Source of the DNA: Prinsepia uniflora
Taxonomy: Eukaryota; Streptophyta; Magnoliopsida; Rosales; Rosaceae
Assembly: GCA_032719365.1 (NCBI GenBank)
Contig: CM064873.1
Coordinates: forward strand, 36,991,742 to 37,055,741
Direction of reading: 5' to 3'
Length of the DNA: 64,000 nucleotides
Position 1 is the first letter of the stretch. The number at the start of each line of letters is the position of its first letter. The notes under the pieces were generated by a model. The model saw only the letters and a program-made list of their open reading frames with translations, was not told the DNA's origin and did no database searches. This document shows, in pieces, positions 21,429 to 32,570 of this stretch. The position numbers were made by a program, and so were the translations under genes.

Positions 21429-24380
21429 TCAAGGAAACAAGTAGGGGAACTGTTCTCGCATCTGCGCCTCGGGTTCCCATGTGGCTTCCTCCACATTCTG
21501 GTTCCTCCAGAGAATCTTTACCAGAGGAACGGTCTTCCGACGTAGTACTTTATCCTTTCGATCCAAAATCTGTACCGGCTGTTCCTCGAAGCTCAAATCA
21601 TCTCGAAGTTCAATGGGCTGTTCCTCCAGTACATGAGATGTGTCAAACACATATTTCCGCAACATTGACACATGGAAAACATCGTGGACTCTCGAAAGCT
21701 CTGGCGGTAGTGCCAACTTGTAGGCCACCGGGCCAATCCTCTCGGTAATCTCATAAGGTCCGATATAACGAGGGCTCAACTTTCCTCGCCTGCCGAATCT
21801 CACTACACCCTTCCAAGGGGACAATTTCAGAAATACCCGGTCTCCGATCGCAAACTCTAGATCTCGAATCCGATGGTCCACATAGCTCTTTTGTCTGTCC
21901 TGGGCTGCCTTGAGCCGCTCCCTGATGAGTTTGACCTTCTCGGTCGTCAGTTCCACCAATTCGGATTTAGTCAGCTTCCTTTCACCCACGTCCGTCCAAC
22001 ACAACGGAGTTCTGCACTGCCGTCCGTACAAGGCTTCGTACGGAGCCATCCCAATGCTCGCCTGATAGCTGTTGTTGTAGGCAAATTCCATCAAGGCTAG
22101 ATGTGACTCCCAAGTGTCTTGAAAATGCAAAACGCAAGCTCGCATCATATCCTCCAAAGTCTGGATGGTCCGCTCAGACTGGCCGTCAGTCTGAGGATGA
22201 AATGCAGTACTGAAACGAAGTTTCGTCCCAAATGCTTCCTGCATACTCTGCCAAAATCGAGAAGTAAACCTCGGGTCTCGGTCAGAAACTATTGATTCCG
22301 GAGTACCGTGCAAACGGATGACCTCGTCAATAAACAACTGGGCCAACTGTGTCATCCTGAAGTTCTCTCGTACTGGCAAGAAATGAGCTGATTTCGTAAG
22401 CCTATCCACAATCACCCAAACTCCATCGTGACCCCTGGGTGTCCTAGGAAGTCCAAACACGAAATCCATCGTCAAGTGATCCCATTTCCATTCCGGGATA
22501 GGTAGTGGTTGCAAGGCTCCATAAGGTCGTTGTCTCTCAGCCTTCACTTGCTGGCAAATCAGACACCTGCTGACAAACTCGGCAATCTCCCGTTTCATCC
22601 CCGGCCACCAGTAGTGCTCTCGCAAGGTACGATACATCTTGGTCCCACCAGGATGCATCGCGTAGGCCGAACTATGAGCTTCGTCCAAGATCTCCTTCTT
22701 CAGTGCCTCAACGTCGGGCACGCACAACCGCCCTTCTTTTAGCAAAGCTCCATCCCCCCTGACTGTGAAATCTAACCGCTCGCCGGCTTCCACTTCAATC
22801 CGAAGTACACATGAGACAGGATCTTGAGATTGAGCCTCAACGATCCGATCGATCAGAAGTGGTCTCACATGAAAGCTAGCTAGTAAAACACCTTGGCCAT
22901 CCAAGCCCAGATCGATGCTAGTCTTACGGAGTTCAACCAAAAGTGGTAAATGAACCGTCCGTAGATGTGCTACAAAATGCGTTGACTTCCGGCTTAGAGC
23001 ATCAGCCACCACATTGGCTTTTCCCGGGTGGTACTCAATCGTGCAATCATAATCCTTAATTAGCTCTAGCCACCGTCGCTGCCTCACATTTAACTCCTTC
23101 TGAGTGAACAAGTACTTCAGGCTCTTGTGATCTGTAAACATTCTGCAAGTCGCACCATACAGGCGATGTCTCCAAATCTTCAATGCATGCACAACAGCAG
23201 CTAATTCCAAATCGTGCGTAGGATAATTGCATTCATGCGGTTTCAACTGGCGCAAAGCATAGGCAATCACTTTCCCATGCTGCATTAGTACACATCCCAA
23301 ACCCTGTAAGGATGCATCACTGTACACCTCAAATTCCCCACTGTCGTCTGGAAGGGTCAGTATAGGAGCAGATGTCAACCTTTCCTTTAGCTCCCGAAAA
23401 CTACGCTCACAATCGTCATCCCACTCAAACTTGACTCCCTTCCGCGTCAGTCGCGTCAACGGGGCAGCAATGGTAGAGAAACCCTCTACAAACCTCCTGT
23501 AGTAGCCAGCCAAACCCAAGAAACTTCTGACTTCAGTGACGGTCCTCGGTTGTTCCCACTTCGCCACTGCCTCAATTTTCTGAGAATCCACACTGATCCC
23601 GTCCGTTGAGATCACATGCCCCAAGAAACTCACGCTCGTCAACCAAAACTGACATTTGCTGAGCTTCGCATACAACTGGTTTTCCCTCAAGGTACCTAGC
23701 ACCATCCTTAAGTGCTCCTCGTGCACTTCCGTACTCCTCGAGTAGACCAGGATATCGTCGATGAACACGATGACAAAGTGATCCAAGTAAGGCTGCAACA
23801 CTCGGTTCATCAAATCCATAAACGCTGCGGGTGAGTTGGTCAAACCAAACGGTATCACAAGGAACTCATAATGACCATAACGGGTCCTAAAGGCTGTCTT
23901 GGGTACATCCTCATCCTTAACCCGCAATTGATGATACCCAGAACGTAGATCAATTTTGGAGAAGTACTGCGCTCCTCGCAGCTGATTGAACAAATCATCG
24001 ATCCGAGGCAATGGGTATTTGTTCCTGACTGTTACTTTATTCAGTTGCCTATAATCGATGCAGAGTCTCAAACTCCCATCCTTTTTCTTCACAAACAACA
24101 CCGGGGCTCCCAAGGGGGATACACTCGGTCGAATAAATCCCATCTCCAGTAATTCTTGTAACTGCGCCTTCAGTTCTTTCAACTTAGCTGGCGCCATACG
24201 ATACGGAGTCTGAGAGATAGGTTGCGTACCTGGAACCAGATCAATAGTGAACTCAACATCTCGATGCGGTGGCAATCCCGGTAGGTCCTCCGGAAAGACA
24301 TCCGGGAACTCCCGTACAATCGGTATATCCTCCACCCTTAATGGTGCAGCTCGTGAGTCCAACACTTGGGCTAAGTATCC
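21429..24380 (-). CDS. W pol: RT, RNase H, integrase, chromodomain-like tail
   Basis: 984 codons including the stop are open from just after the TAG at 24381-24383 to the stop at 21429. Residue numbers below count from there. RT lies at about 15-250, with LRLCIDYRQLNKVTVRNKYP, YFSKIDLRSGYHQLRV, YEFLVIPFGLTNSPAAF and the catalytic VIVFIDDILVYS. RNase H begins at FEVYSDASLQGLGCVLMQ, with the DHKSLKYLFTQ segment later. The integrase zinc region has H..AMHPGG and CLICQQVK. Its catalytic core has MDFVFGLP, SIVSDRDPRFTS and the DGQSERTIQTLEDMM glutamate. The C-terminus has VHDVFHVSMLRKY, then VKILWRNQNVEEATWEPE, a group II chromodomain-like module typical of Tekay/Del. No lesion is visible inside this part. 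It would be made only as part of the gag-pol polyprotein. Confidence 0.95.
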   Translation of the reverse strand, partial: GYLAQVLDSRAAPLRVEDIPIVREFPDVFPEDLPGLPPHRDVEFTIDLVPGTQPISQTPYRMAPAKLKELKAQLQELLEMGFIRPSVSPLGAPVLFVKKKDGSLRLCIDYRQLNKVTVRNKYPLPRIDDLFNQLRGAQYFSKIDLRSGYHQLRVKDEDVPKTAFRTRYGHYEFLVIPFGLTNSPAAFMDLMNRVLQPYLDHFVIVFIDDILVYSRSTEVHEEHLRMVLGTLRENQLYAKLSKCQFWLTSVSFLGHVISTDGISVDSQKIEAVAKWEQPRTVTEVRSFLGLAGYYRRFVEGFSTIAAPLTRLTRKGVKFEWDDDCERSFRELKERLTSAPILTLPDDSGEFEVYSDASLQGLGCVLMQHGKVIAYALRQLKPHECNYPTHDLELAAVVHALKIWRHRLYGATCRMFTDHKSLKYLFTQKELNVRQRRWLELIKDYDCTIEYHPGKANVVADALSRKSTHFVAHLRTVHLPLLVELRKTSIDLGLDGQGVLLASFHVRPLLIDRIVEAQSQDPVSCVLRIEVEAGERLDFTVRGDGALLKEGRLCVPDVEALKKEILDEAHSSAYAMHPGGTKMYRTLREHYWWPGMKREIAEFVSRCLICQQVKAERQRPYGALQPLPIPEWKWDHLTMDFVFGLPRTPRGHDGVWVIVDRLTKSAHFLPVRENFRMTQLAQLFIDEVIRLHGTPESIVSDRDPRFTSRFWQSMQEAFGTKLRFSTAFHPQTDGQSERTIQTLEDMMRACVLHFQDTWESHLALMEFAYNNSYQASIGMAPYEALYGRQCRTPLCWTDVGERKLTKSELVELTTEKVKLIRERLKAAQDRQKSYVDHRIRDLEFAIGDRVFLKLSPWKGVVRFGRRGKLSPRYIGPYEITERIGPVAYKLALPPELSRVHDVFHVSMLRKYVFDTSHVLEEQPIELRDDLSFEEQPVQILDRKDKVLRRKTVPLVKILWRNQNVEEATWEPEAQMREQFPYLFP

Positions 24381-25889
24381 CTAGCACCCCTTCCTCAACA
24401 ACTTACTTGCCTTCAGGGCAGAAATCACTCCGACAGGAGTGGCTCGCTGAATTCCCTGAAAGGTGGTTTCCGGTAATCCAGGGCTCCGAAAGGTAACCTT
24501 CTTATCGACACATTCGATAGAAGCATTATGGAGCGTCAACCAATCCATTCCCAAAATGACATCAAAGTCGTGCAAGTCCAAGAGTATCAAGTCTGCCATC
24601 AGACCAACATCACCTACCATTACGGGACACTCCCGCAACACTTGATTTACCACAAAAACATCTCCCGTGGGTGTACTCACACCCAAGTCACAGTCCAAGG
24701 CGGACACCTCTCTACCCGCCAACAACTCACAGTCCCGTGATATAAATGAATGAGTAGCTCCGGGATCAATTAAAGCACAAACATCATGCCCAAAGATCGT
24801 GAGTGTACCCGTCACAACACCAGGCGCTGCCCTGGCCTCCTGCTGCGTAACAGCAAAAACTCGGGCCTGTGGTCCAGCTGCTCGCCCACGGCCCCGCCCC
24901 CTCTGTCCATTAGCCGCTCCAGTACCACCTCCTCGAGTGCTCCCAGTCTCAGAAACTGCAGCTGTGCTCCGTCCCTGCTCTGCTCCACCCCGACCTGCGC
25001 CACCACCCTGTGGCAAAGATGGACAGTCCCTCCGATAGTGGCCCCACTCGCCACAGAAGAAACAGATAACACTGGAGGCATCTCGAACAAAACCACCACC
25101 CTGCCATCCCGTGGAAGCAACGGAAGTCGCGCTCGCCTGCGGAGCAGTCTGCGCCCTAGGCGCTCGGAATCCGGACCCCTGATAGTTACCAGGCCTGCCA
25201 TAACGATCATTGCCTGCGGATGAGGCTCCATTATAACGTCCCTTCTTCGGGGCTCTCTGACCATACGATCCAGGATATGAACGCTCGCGACGTTGTCCAC
25301 CACCAGAATACTGTGGACGTGTCGGGAGACTAGCCTCAACCCGCACCGCGGCATCAGACAACTCCCTGAGAGTAGCAAAAGCTCCGGCCGTCACAATGGC
25401 CCGTATCTCACCCCGTAGGCCAAGCTCGAACCTACGGCATTTCTCAGCCTCAGTAGATACAAAGGTAGGAGCAAAACGAGCTAGCATCTGAAATTTCTGT
25501 TCATACTCAGCTACGGACATGCTCCCCTGCTGGAGCTGCAGAAACTCGGTCTCCCTAGCATCACCGAATGAACGGGGATAATGCTGGTCCAGAAACCGTT
25601 CACGAAAGGTCTCCCAAGCCACTGTACGGGCATCCCAGCCCGACAACTCCAGAGTATACCACCACTTATAAGCAGAGCCATCAAGTAGAAATGTGGCCAA
25701 CACCACACGCTCCTCAGGAGGACAGTGCATCACAGTAAAAATCCGCTCAATCCGAGAAATCCAACGGTGAGCATCCTCGGGATCCGCTCCACCACTAAAC
25801 ACCGTAGCCCCAAGACGCTGGGCTCGCTCGATCGAAGCGCTCTCGGCATCGCCATCAGGTCGTGGAGGGGGTTCGCGTCGCGGAGGCAT
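24381..25889 (-). pseudogene. W gag-protease, ending at a premature TAG
   Basis: The ATG at 25889 starts MPPRREPPPRPDGD, matching the Z copy; an upstream in-frame ATG at 25937 is less likely because it lies only a few dozen nt from the primer-binding site. The gag domain runs from about residue 25, including EDAHRWISRIERIFTVMHC, WWYTLELSGW and FLDQHYPRSFGD. An Arg/Gly-rich stretch follows, then one CCHC knuckle (CFFCGEWGHYRRDC). The aspartic protease has CALIDPGATHSFISRDC (DPG in place of the more usual DSG) and later ILGMDWLTLH. The frame stops at TAG (24381-24383), where Z has CAG in LRKGCQGYLAQV. Without readthrough, pol would not be made. Confidence 0.92.
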
Positions 25890-25974
25890 GGCCGGTCGTC
25901 TTTCTCTGAAAGAGGCATAAGTTAGTACAATAATCAAGGCACACCCGAGTGCCGGACACGAATCGTAAACCTAG

Positions 25975-25986
25975 GCTTTGATACCA
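25975..25986 (-). other. W primer-binding site (tRNA-iMet type)
   Basis: The minus strand reads TGGTATCAAAGC, two nucleotides after the end of the 5' LTR. It matches the plant initiator-Met tRNA complement TGGTATCAGAGC except for one G-to-A change. Confidence 0.9.
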
Positions 25987-25988
25987 AT

Positions 25989-28900
25989 TGACAGGACCCA
26001 CCCCGATTATCGCCTCGATAATCGGGAAGCATCCTGCTCCCGTCTGACAATCGAACCCAAGAGACCGGAAAACTAATTAATATTACAACACACCCATTGT
26101 CAGACCAGGGAGATTAAACAAATACATCCGACTGGACGTCATGTCCACAGTTTCACAGAGCAATATTACAAAACAAGTTAAAGAAACAAGTCATACTCTG
26201 TGAACTAACTACTCCGCAACGGAAAACTTTATGCCTCCGCCTCTGCCTCGGCGCTTGCCCCCGTACTTGTACCACGACCTGGAAGGAATTTAAAACAACA
26301 AAGTGTGAGTGGACCGAAACATAAGTTTTAAAGGAAAACAGTTTCTCCGAAATCGGGTTCGCCCTCCAGTTTTGTAACACGCATGCATAACCAAATATTC
26401 AAATTTTGCATATTAACTTTTGAAAACTCTTTTTCCGAAACACGTGAAAAATGTTACAAAGGATCGCCATAATTCATGTAAAAACCATTTAATAATTCCA
26501 GGTTTCAGAAACTGTCATTTTGAACGTTAATTGCACAAATCAAGTAAAACGTGAACCAATAACCACAATTATGCCGTTGGATCCATCCGAGTCTTTAAAC
26601 TCAATTTTAGGCCTTCCCGGGATATAAACGAGTCTTTAAACTCAAAACATGATTAACAGGCCTCGGGGGTATCATAATAATCGAGTCTTTAAACTCACGA
26701 GTCTTTAAACTCAATTCGGGTCTTTAAACCCAATTTTCGGGCCCGCCCCCATCATTAAATAACCGGGTCTTTAAACCCAAAATCAGATCCAACCATTATC
26801 CGAGTCTTTAAACCCAAAACCGTTTTTTTAAAACATAATAAATCAGGATTCATCACAACCGTTTTCCCAACATTACTCCGAAAACATTTCTCATCGTAAC
26901 AGGACTCATGTCCGAATTCACATGCAAATCCCAACACATGCAATTTCCAAAAAAAATTACCTCACAAAGTGATCAAACATCATAAATCCGAAACATGCAT
27001 ATTCATATCCAGGTACTTTATCAAAATCATCACGCATGCATAAGCGAAAACCGTAACCTCGAAATGCGTGAAATACGGTAAATATCTCGAAAAACGTGAA
27101 AAACACGTAAAACCGATATAACATATCACCATCATAAAATCATATGTAAAACCATGAGATAAATAAACAAAATAGTCATGCATGCCCAATTTAGAAAATC
27201 AAAAAGTCCACTCACAGTTTTAGGACGCGTCAATCGCGTCCCGCGGAAGTGTCCGGGCCTGTAAAAATGTACAAGAAAGGTTACAAACATCCCCAAATAG
27301 CTCGTAAGATTTTTCCCTAATTTCCCGGATTTTTCGGCAAAATAAACCTTAAGGACCTAAACTTCCGGGCTCCCGAGATTATCCCGAACGACTCCCGAAC
27401 AACTCGAATCCTAAAGGGAAAATGTTAATTAGACTGAAAGGGACAATTCCCATGTTGACCGTGATCGGAGATGACATTGCACGCGCCGTCACGCGCCGCC
27501 CAAAGTGGCTGCGCGTGAAGGCCACGCGCCAAGCTACAGTGTCATCGTTCTTACCCGGATAGTCTGATAAACGGGTCTGTTACCCGCGACTCAACCCGAC
27601 CAGTTTAAGCTCAATTCTCAATCAATTCCTCTCGTTTTTGATCCTATTATCTTCTCTAACTCATTAATTTCAGGTCTGTGTTGATGGCTAACCTCGAATG
27701 ACACCAAATCGACCCAACTCAAGCTCGAACAGTCGAACAAGTCAACTTCTGGAACTCACCCTACACGGTCCCATTCCCAAATTAACTTCACCAGTAGCAT
27801 TAAGGGACCCATACGAACACAATGGCACTAACAATTTAGCTCGCCGTTACCTGGAAGTCGTCGTCCTCAAGCTCGAAAATTCTCAGAACCAGGGAGCTCA
27901 GTTCTTGGCCAATTCGTGGGTGTCGTCCTTCGAATTCGACGTGGTTGGTTCCCTCTTGCTCCCAGAAGACTAGAATGGCCCTTGGTTTCGATCAACAAGC
28001 CTCAGAAATCGAATTCAAATTTTTCCCTCCAACTGGTTCATCTCTGAACAGGTACCTGAGTTCCTGAGCAATCCTTGCTCAATTTGCTTGATTTCGTGCA
28101 CGGTTATGCTGCTGCTGCTCCCAGAAGACTCTCAGTGTGTCTAGTGTGATCCCTAAGCCAGTAGAAACTGAATTCTGAGATTTCCCCCCAAAAACTCGAA
28201 ACTGAATTCTCACTGTTTCTCTCAAACTCAACCATCTCACTGATGCACAAATGACCCCAATTCAATCCTCACTCCATTCCTATACACGGTTAGTCGATCG
28301 GTGTGGCCAGCAGCCCGTGGGAGACCAACTGGGGTCTCTGAAAATGTCTCCCACGCACACGGAAACCATGGCCATTCCCTGCACTCCCGTGCCCAGAATT
28401 CTGCCCAAACCGTGCACCAAGGCCACTCAGTCATGCTTCCACTACCTAAATCCACATAAACAAATTGTCTGAGCCATTCCACTAGCCATAAACAATTGCA
28501 CGCACAAGACCCACGGTCGTGCACTCTGTTTTTCACGGTGGTGAACAGTAACCACCGTGAAATGACCAAAATGCCCCTCTGCACAATAATTGCCAAAATG
28601 CCCTCCAACTTCCGTGACCCATAACTCGGTCATCCGACGTCCGTTTCAAGTGTGCCGCCTGTCGTTGTACTCGGGGTGTCGAGACGAACATAACGGTCTT
28701 CGAGTCAAATGAATATCAATTGTCAATCAAAAAGTCAACTTTTCCCCCTTAATAACGTCCAATTACGATAATGCCCCTGAACTTCCGAACATCATAACTT
28801 TCACCCTGTTCGTCCGAATCGAACGTGCCACTTGTCTATGAACTCGTGACGACCCGAACTACGTCACGGTCATCGCTCAACGTCCGTTTGACCCCCCAAT

Positions 28901-29000
28901 CAAAAAGTCAACAAATTGACCACACAAAATACAGGGGTAAAAACGTCATTTTATTCAATATTTTATAATATTACATTTCCAGAACGTCCGGGGCGTTACA
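25989..29000 (-). mobile_element. W 5' LTR, full length
   Basis: 3012 bp, TGACAGG...CGTTACA as read on the plus strand. It contains the GAGTCTTTAAACTC array (26585-26820), the ACGCG-rich block (27480-27530), the U3 inverted repeat (28531-28562) and the U5 arms. Confidence 0.95.
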
Positions 29001-29129
29001 GCTAGGGACAAAATCGTCATTCTACCTTAACGACTCTAGTGTCACCAACTAACCACCGATTACGCTCACTAATCCTTCCTTAATCAATGTCTTAGCCCTA
29101 ATTTCTGGGACGGGTCGTTACATTTCCAG

Positions 29130-29214
29130 GGTTCATGCCCGGTTCCCATAAACCGTCATGACCCATAAAAACCTTTCAAGGGTTCATGCCGGTTCCCATA
29201 AACCGTCATGAACC
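29130..29214. repeat. Two 34-nt hairpins in the U LTR
   Basis: Units at 29130-29163 and 29181-29214 are the reverse-orientation counterparts of the solo LTR hairpins: GGTTCATGCC, CGGTTCCC, loop, AACCGTCATGAACC with small changes. The period is again about 50 bp. Confidence 0.85.
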
Positions 29215-29929
29215 ATAAATCCATTTGGGTCCCTGACCCGAAATCACAACCTTAAAACCATAAAACAATACATGTGGGAACACAGCCCAAAACACATACG
29301 TGGGTCTCAGCCCAAAACCATTCTCAAAGCATTGAATACGGGGTCTCGCCCCAAATCACTTTCTAAAACATGGAACACAGGGTCTCCGCCCTCAAATCAC
29401 TTTCTGTAAAACCTCATACGTATCAATATATGTATAACCCATCCGCGGCACTTCCGAGAAGATGCCAACTCGGGGCACACAGCCCCTAGAGAACACATCC
29501 CCGATGTATGTGACGATTAATCATATCTATCTAGTGTGCACACTATTCGGGGTCTCACTCCGAGTCTTCTCCCAGGAATTCTCCATCTGGGAGGCTCTAT
29601 CTTCGGACCTAGTCAGATCATCTCTCTGGAATCTGGTCCGGGACCACATCATAAATAGTAACCCCCACTCTTGGAACGGGATCCCTATGGGGATCCCTAT
29701 TCTGGTCTGTGGATCGTGACTCCCCAGGTCGATGTCTAGAGGAGACCATAAAATCATATGGAGGGTATATATACATTTTCCAAAACTCTTTCTTAAAACA
29801 TTTCTCAACTGGGTATCATACCCGATTCATTTCAACAGGATTCCTCGAATCCGATTCAAATCCATTTCACAGGCCTCGGCCTAAATCCACAGTTCAATAG
29901 GGTCTCATGCCCGAATTCTCATTTCACAA

Positions 29930-30215
29930 ACTGAACTGGGACTCAAGCCCGATGCTAAAATCAACTGGGCCTCAAGCCCGATACTACAGCTAACTTGGCC
30001 CTAAGCCCGAAACCATAAAGCAACGGGGCCTCAAGCCTGATTTCACAACCAATAGGGCCTCAAGCCCGATATTACAACTAAATGGGTCTCAAGCCCGGAT
30101 CATAAATCAATGGGACCCTCGATCCGATCGTATAACTCAAATGGACCCTCGGTTCGATTCCTAGTCAAATCAAATGGACTCCAAGTCCGAGAGTTCGTAA
30201 ATAAAATGGGTCTCG
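29930..30215. repeat. Array of about ten GGGCCTCAAGCCC-type hairpins in the U LTR
   Basis: Units include GGGACTCAAGCCC, GGGCCTCAAGCCC, GGGTCTCAAGCCC, GGACCCTCGATCC and GGACTCCAAGTCC at roughly 30-bp spacing. It corresponds to 3794-3930 in the solo LTR and to 61930-62075 in the right-hand LTR copy. Confidence 0.75.
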
Positions 30216-31862
30216 TGCTCGAGTTCATATTTCCAAATCCAAAATCTATTTATGAAACCCTCGTTGAAAACCTAGCTCGTATAAGCATCGTATAAAACAG
30301 TAAATCTCAAAATACGTGCAAATACGTAAATCCTACGCTACCACAAACAAATGCACTCATGGCATCACAAAACATATATTAAAACACTTATAAAATATTT
30401 ATGCATGCATCGAATTCGAAAGAAGGGTCCACTTATAGATTGTCCGAAGCCGCGCCTCGATACCCGTGCCATAAGCGTCTCCTGGGTTAATCGTCGCCTC
30501 CGGGATTCCCGAACCTGTCCAAATTAATTTAGAGGGTTATTAACTACTTATATAACCCCTCACTAAAGCCCCGTAATTTTCTGGAATTTCTAACTATTTT
30601 TAAACGCGAACCTAAACCTTCGGACAACCCGAACTATATCGAAACGATGTCCGATTGACACGAAACCAGTCCCAAAATCTTCGGTACATCGAATAGATGA
30701 AATTACATGTTGGAACCACCCTCAAAGGAGGGTTCACGCGTCCGTACGCGCCCCTAGAAGGGCCCCCGCGTGGGCCTCACGCGCCCAGCGCATAGTTCAT
30801 CTTCTTCATGCATCAGACTGGTCCGACCGGTTCACTTGGTTTGGCCGGTCCAGTTGGACCAGCGTGACCGTTTCGGCCACCCTCCTCTCTCATTTTCAGT
30901 CCTTTTCCTTCCTAATTAGCCCTAAACTTCCTAATATGGTCCTAGGAACTTGTTTGGATGATCAAAATAGGGAAACAAACATAGGAACCCACGATGTTGA
31001 TTTTCTTCCTCACGGTCCAGTTTTTCAAACACCTCCCCACGGCTTCTCAGCCACTAACCACCACCCAAATTCATCTTAAAACTATCCTAGCAACCTAACA
31101 AACATCTCCTAATCACCCAAAATAAACCATAACGTAAAAATCGACAAAAGGAAGGATTTGGGTCTAACCGTGACAGGACCCGCCCCGATCCCCCTGGGAC
31201 CACCTGGGGGCGTGCCCTGCTCCCGTCTGACACCCGACCTCACAGTACCAAAAATTACCCTTGAAGGAATTAAAATGCATAAATATCCAAATTTAAGTCA
31301 CACATATTAACTCATACATATTATCCGAATACAAATAGTGTCAGACAAGATATAATTTCCAAATACAGGTTATTGAGCACGACTCTAAAATTCTACGTGC
31401 CAACCTACCCAGCAGTAGGGTTCAGGTACGCAACGTAAACCTATGCCTCTTCCTCGGGATCCTCCTCTTCTTCCTCAGTAGCACGACCTGGAGGGGTTAG
31501 TAAAACAACAAGGGTGAGTAGGCCAAAACTCAAAGTTTATAAAATAGTTCATCATATCGAAAACATATAGTTTTTCCCCTCCATTTTCTGAAATGCATGC
31601 ATCAGTATCGAAAGCCATAATATCATATAAACATAAGCAGAATAATATAAACATAAACATAACCTCAGTCACTGCACTATACATCCCAACCCTGACATCC
31701 CAGATGTCTGACTTCCTAGACGCCCAATAAGGTCACAGTCCCAAGGCTACGCGTGCCACTCGGGGTCTCAATCCCGAGTCCAAGTCCCGAACCTAGTCCA
31801 GGTATGGCATTCGAGATGCCTGACGTCCCAGACATCCAATAATAGCAATCCTGCTCCTGAGC

Positions 31863-31892
31863 CATTCTATGGTCCAGCCCCTCCATAGAATG
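31863..31892. repeat. 10-bp-arm hairpin in V LTR
   Basis: CATTCTATGG and CCATAGAATG around a 10-nt spacer. The partner LTR has CATTCTACGG/CCGTAGAATG at 34844-34873, so both arms differ in a pair-preserving way. Confidence 0.85.
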
Positions 31893-32410
31893 ACCCCTCG
31901 CAGGCAATGCGCCGTGACCACTCCGGGGTACCCACATCCGGAGGAGACACTATCACTAGGGTTGATCTATACAGTGCAGTATTAAAGATAATCATTGAAA
32001 TCCATATACATATATATGACTCAAATAATGTATAAACTAAACAGACGGGTCTCATGCCCAAACATCGTAATACGTGCCATAATCATAACTCAAGATAATT
32101 AGATACTTTTGTTTGAATCACATATATATATATATATGTGTCCACTGCATACGTAAGGGTCACTATAAGTCCTTACTAAACAACCAAGAAACCTTAGACT
32201 GAAACTGGCCCGGGAAAGCCGTCCGACCACGCTTCCCAAGGCTTCATACCCTAATTTTACCAACCTAATGATCTCCGATTGACACGAAACCACTGCCATT
32301 GGATTTGTATCGTCGAAACCTTGAATATGGTACTGGTCCCACAAAATTTACTATTCACATGCGCCCCCACGCACCTGGTCAAAGGTCGGCAACTCTGCTA
32401 CAGTAAATGC

Positions 32411-32554
32411 TGACGTCAGCATGCTGTCACTACTGACGTCAGCACTAACAGTGTCTGAGGACACGTGTCACAAGCTCACTGGTGCAGGATCTAATAATCT
32501 CTAACGTGATGACGTCACCATGATGTCATTATTGACGTCAGCATGATGACGTCA
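32411..32554. promoter_or_regulatory. Cluster of five TGACGTCA palindromes plus a G-box
   Basis: TGACGTCA occurs at 32411-32418, 32434-32441, 32510-32517, 32533-32540 and 32547-32554, with CACGTG at 32462-32467. TGACG-type palindromes are bZIP (TGA/CREB-like) binding sites and CACGTG is a G-box. Their position within the LTR fits a U3 enhancer. Binding is inferred from motif only. Confidence 0.65.
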
Positions 32555-32570
32555 CTCTGCGTCGTCACAA

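Larger units (their letters stand above)
19515..29000 (-). mobile_element. W: near-intact Tekay/Del-type Ty3/gypsy retrotransposon
   Basis: A complete minus-strand LTR element with TSD GCTAG at 19510-19514 and 29001-29005. Order on the minus strand: 5' LTR (29000-25989), primer-binding site, gag-protease, pol, polypurine tract, 3' LTR (21394-19515). The polyprotein has all expected domains and one premature TAG. Outside a 1132-bp deletion the two LTRs differ at roughly 25 positions by eye, which points to a fairly recent insertion. It is the last arrival in this sub-stack, sitting in solo LTR S, which sits in U. Confidence 0.95.
16683..29122 (-). mobile_element. Solo LTR S (W/Z-related family), TSD TTTCC, interrupted by W
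   Basis: The LTR pieces are 16683-19514 and 29006-29122, about 2.95 kb. It begins TGTCAGGACCCACCCC and ends GACGGGTCGTTACA. Flanking TTTCC occurs at 16678-16682 and 29123-29127. It carries the GAGTCTTTAAACTC palindrome array and the ACGCG-rich block typical of the W/Z LTRs, but is clearly a different subfamily. There is no interior, so it is a solo LTR. Confidence 0.9.
31171..32570 (-). mobile_element. V 3' LTR, truncated
   Basis: It matches the other V LTR (34168 onward) from TGACAGGACCCGCCCCG, lacks a segment after the TA run at about 32120-32138, and stops near 32570 at the deletion junction. It holds five TGACGTCA sites that are decayed in the other LTR. Confidence 0.88.

Noticed and set aside
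24381..24383. Programmed stop-codon readthrough between gag and pol
   Set aside because: Z has CAG at this codon and an open frame across it, and other lesions in the family are also CAG to TAG, so a nonsense mutation is the simpler reading.
24812..25378. 188-codon and 145-codon frames overlapping W gag
   Set aside because: Shadows of the gag-protease frame. The same shadows occur over Z gag (46184-46737) because the DNA is homologous.
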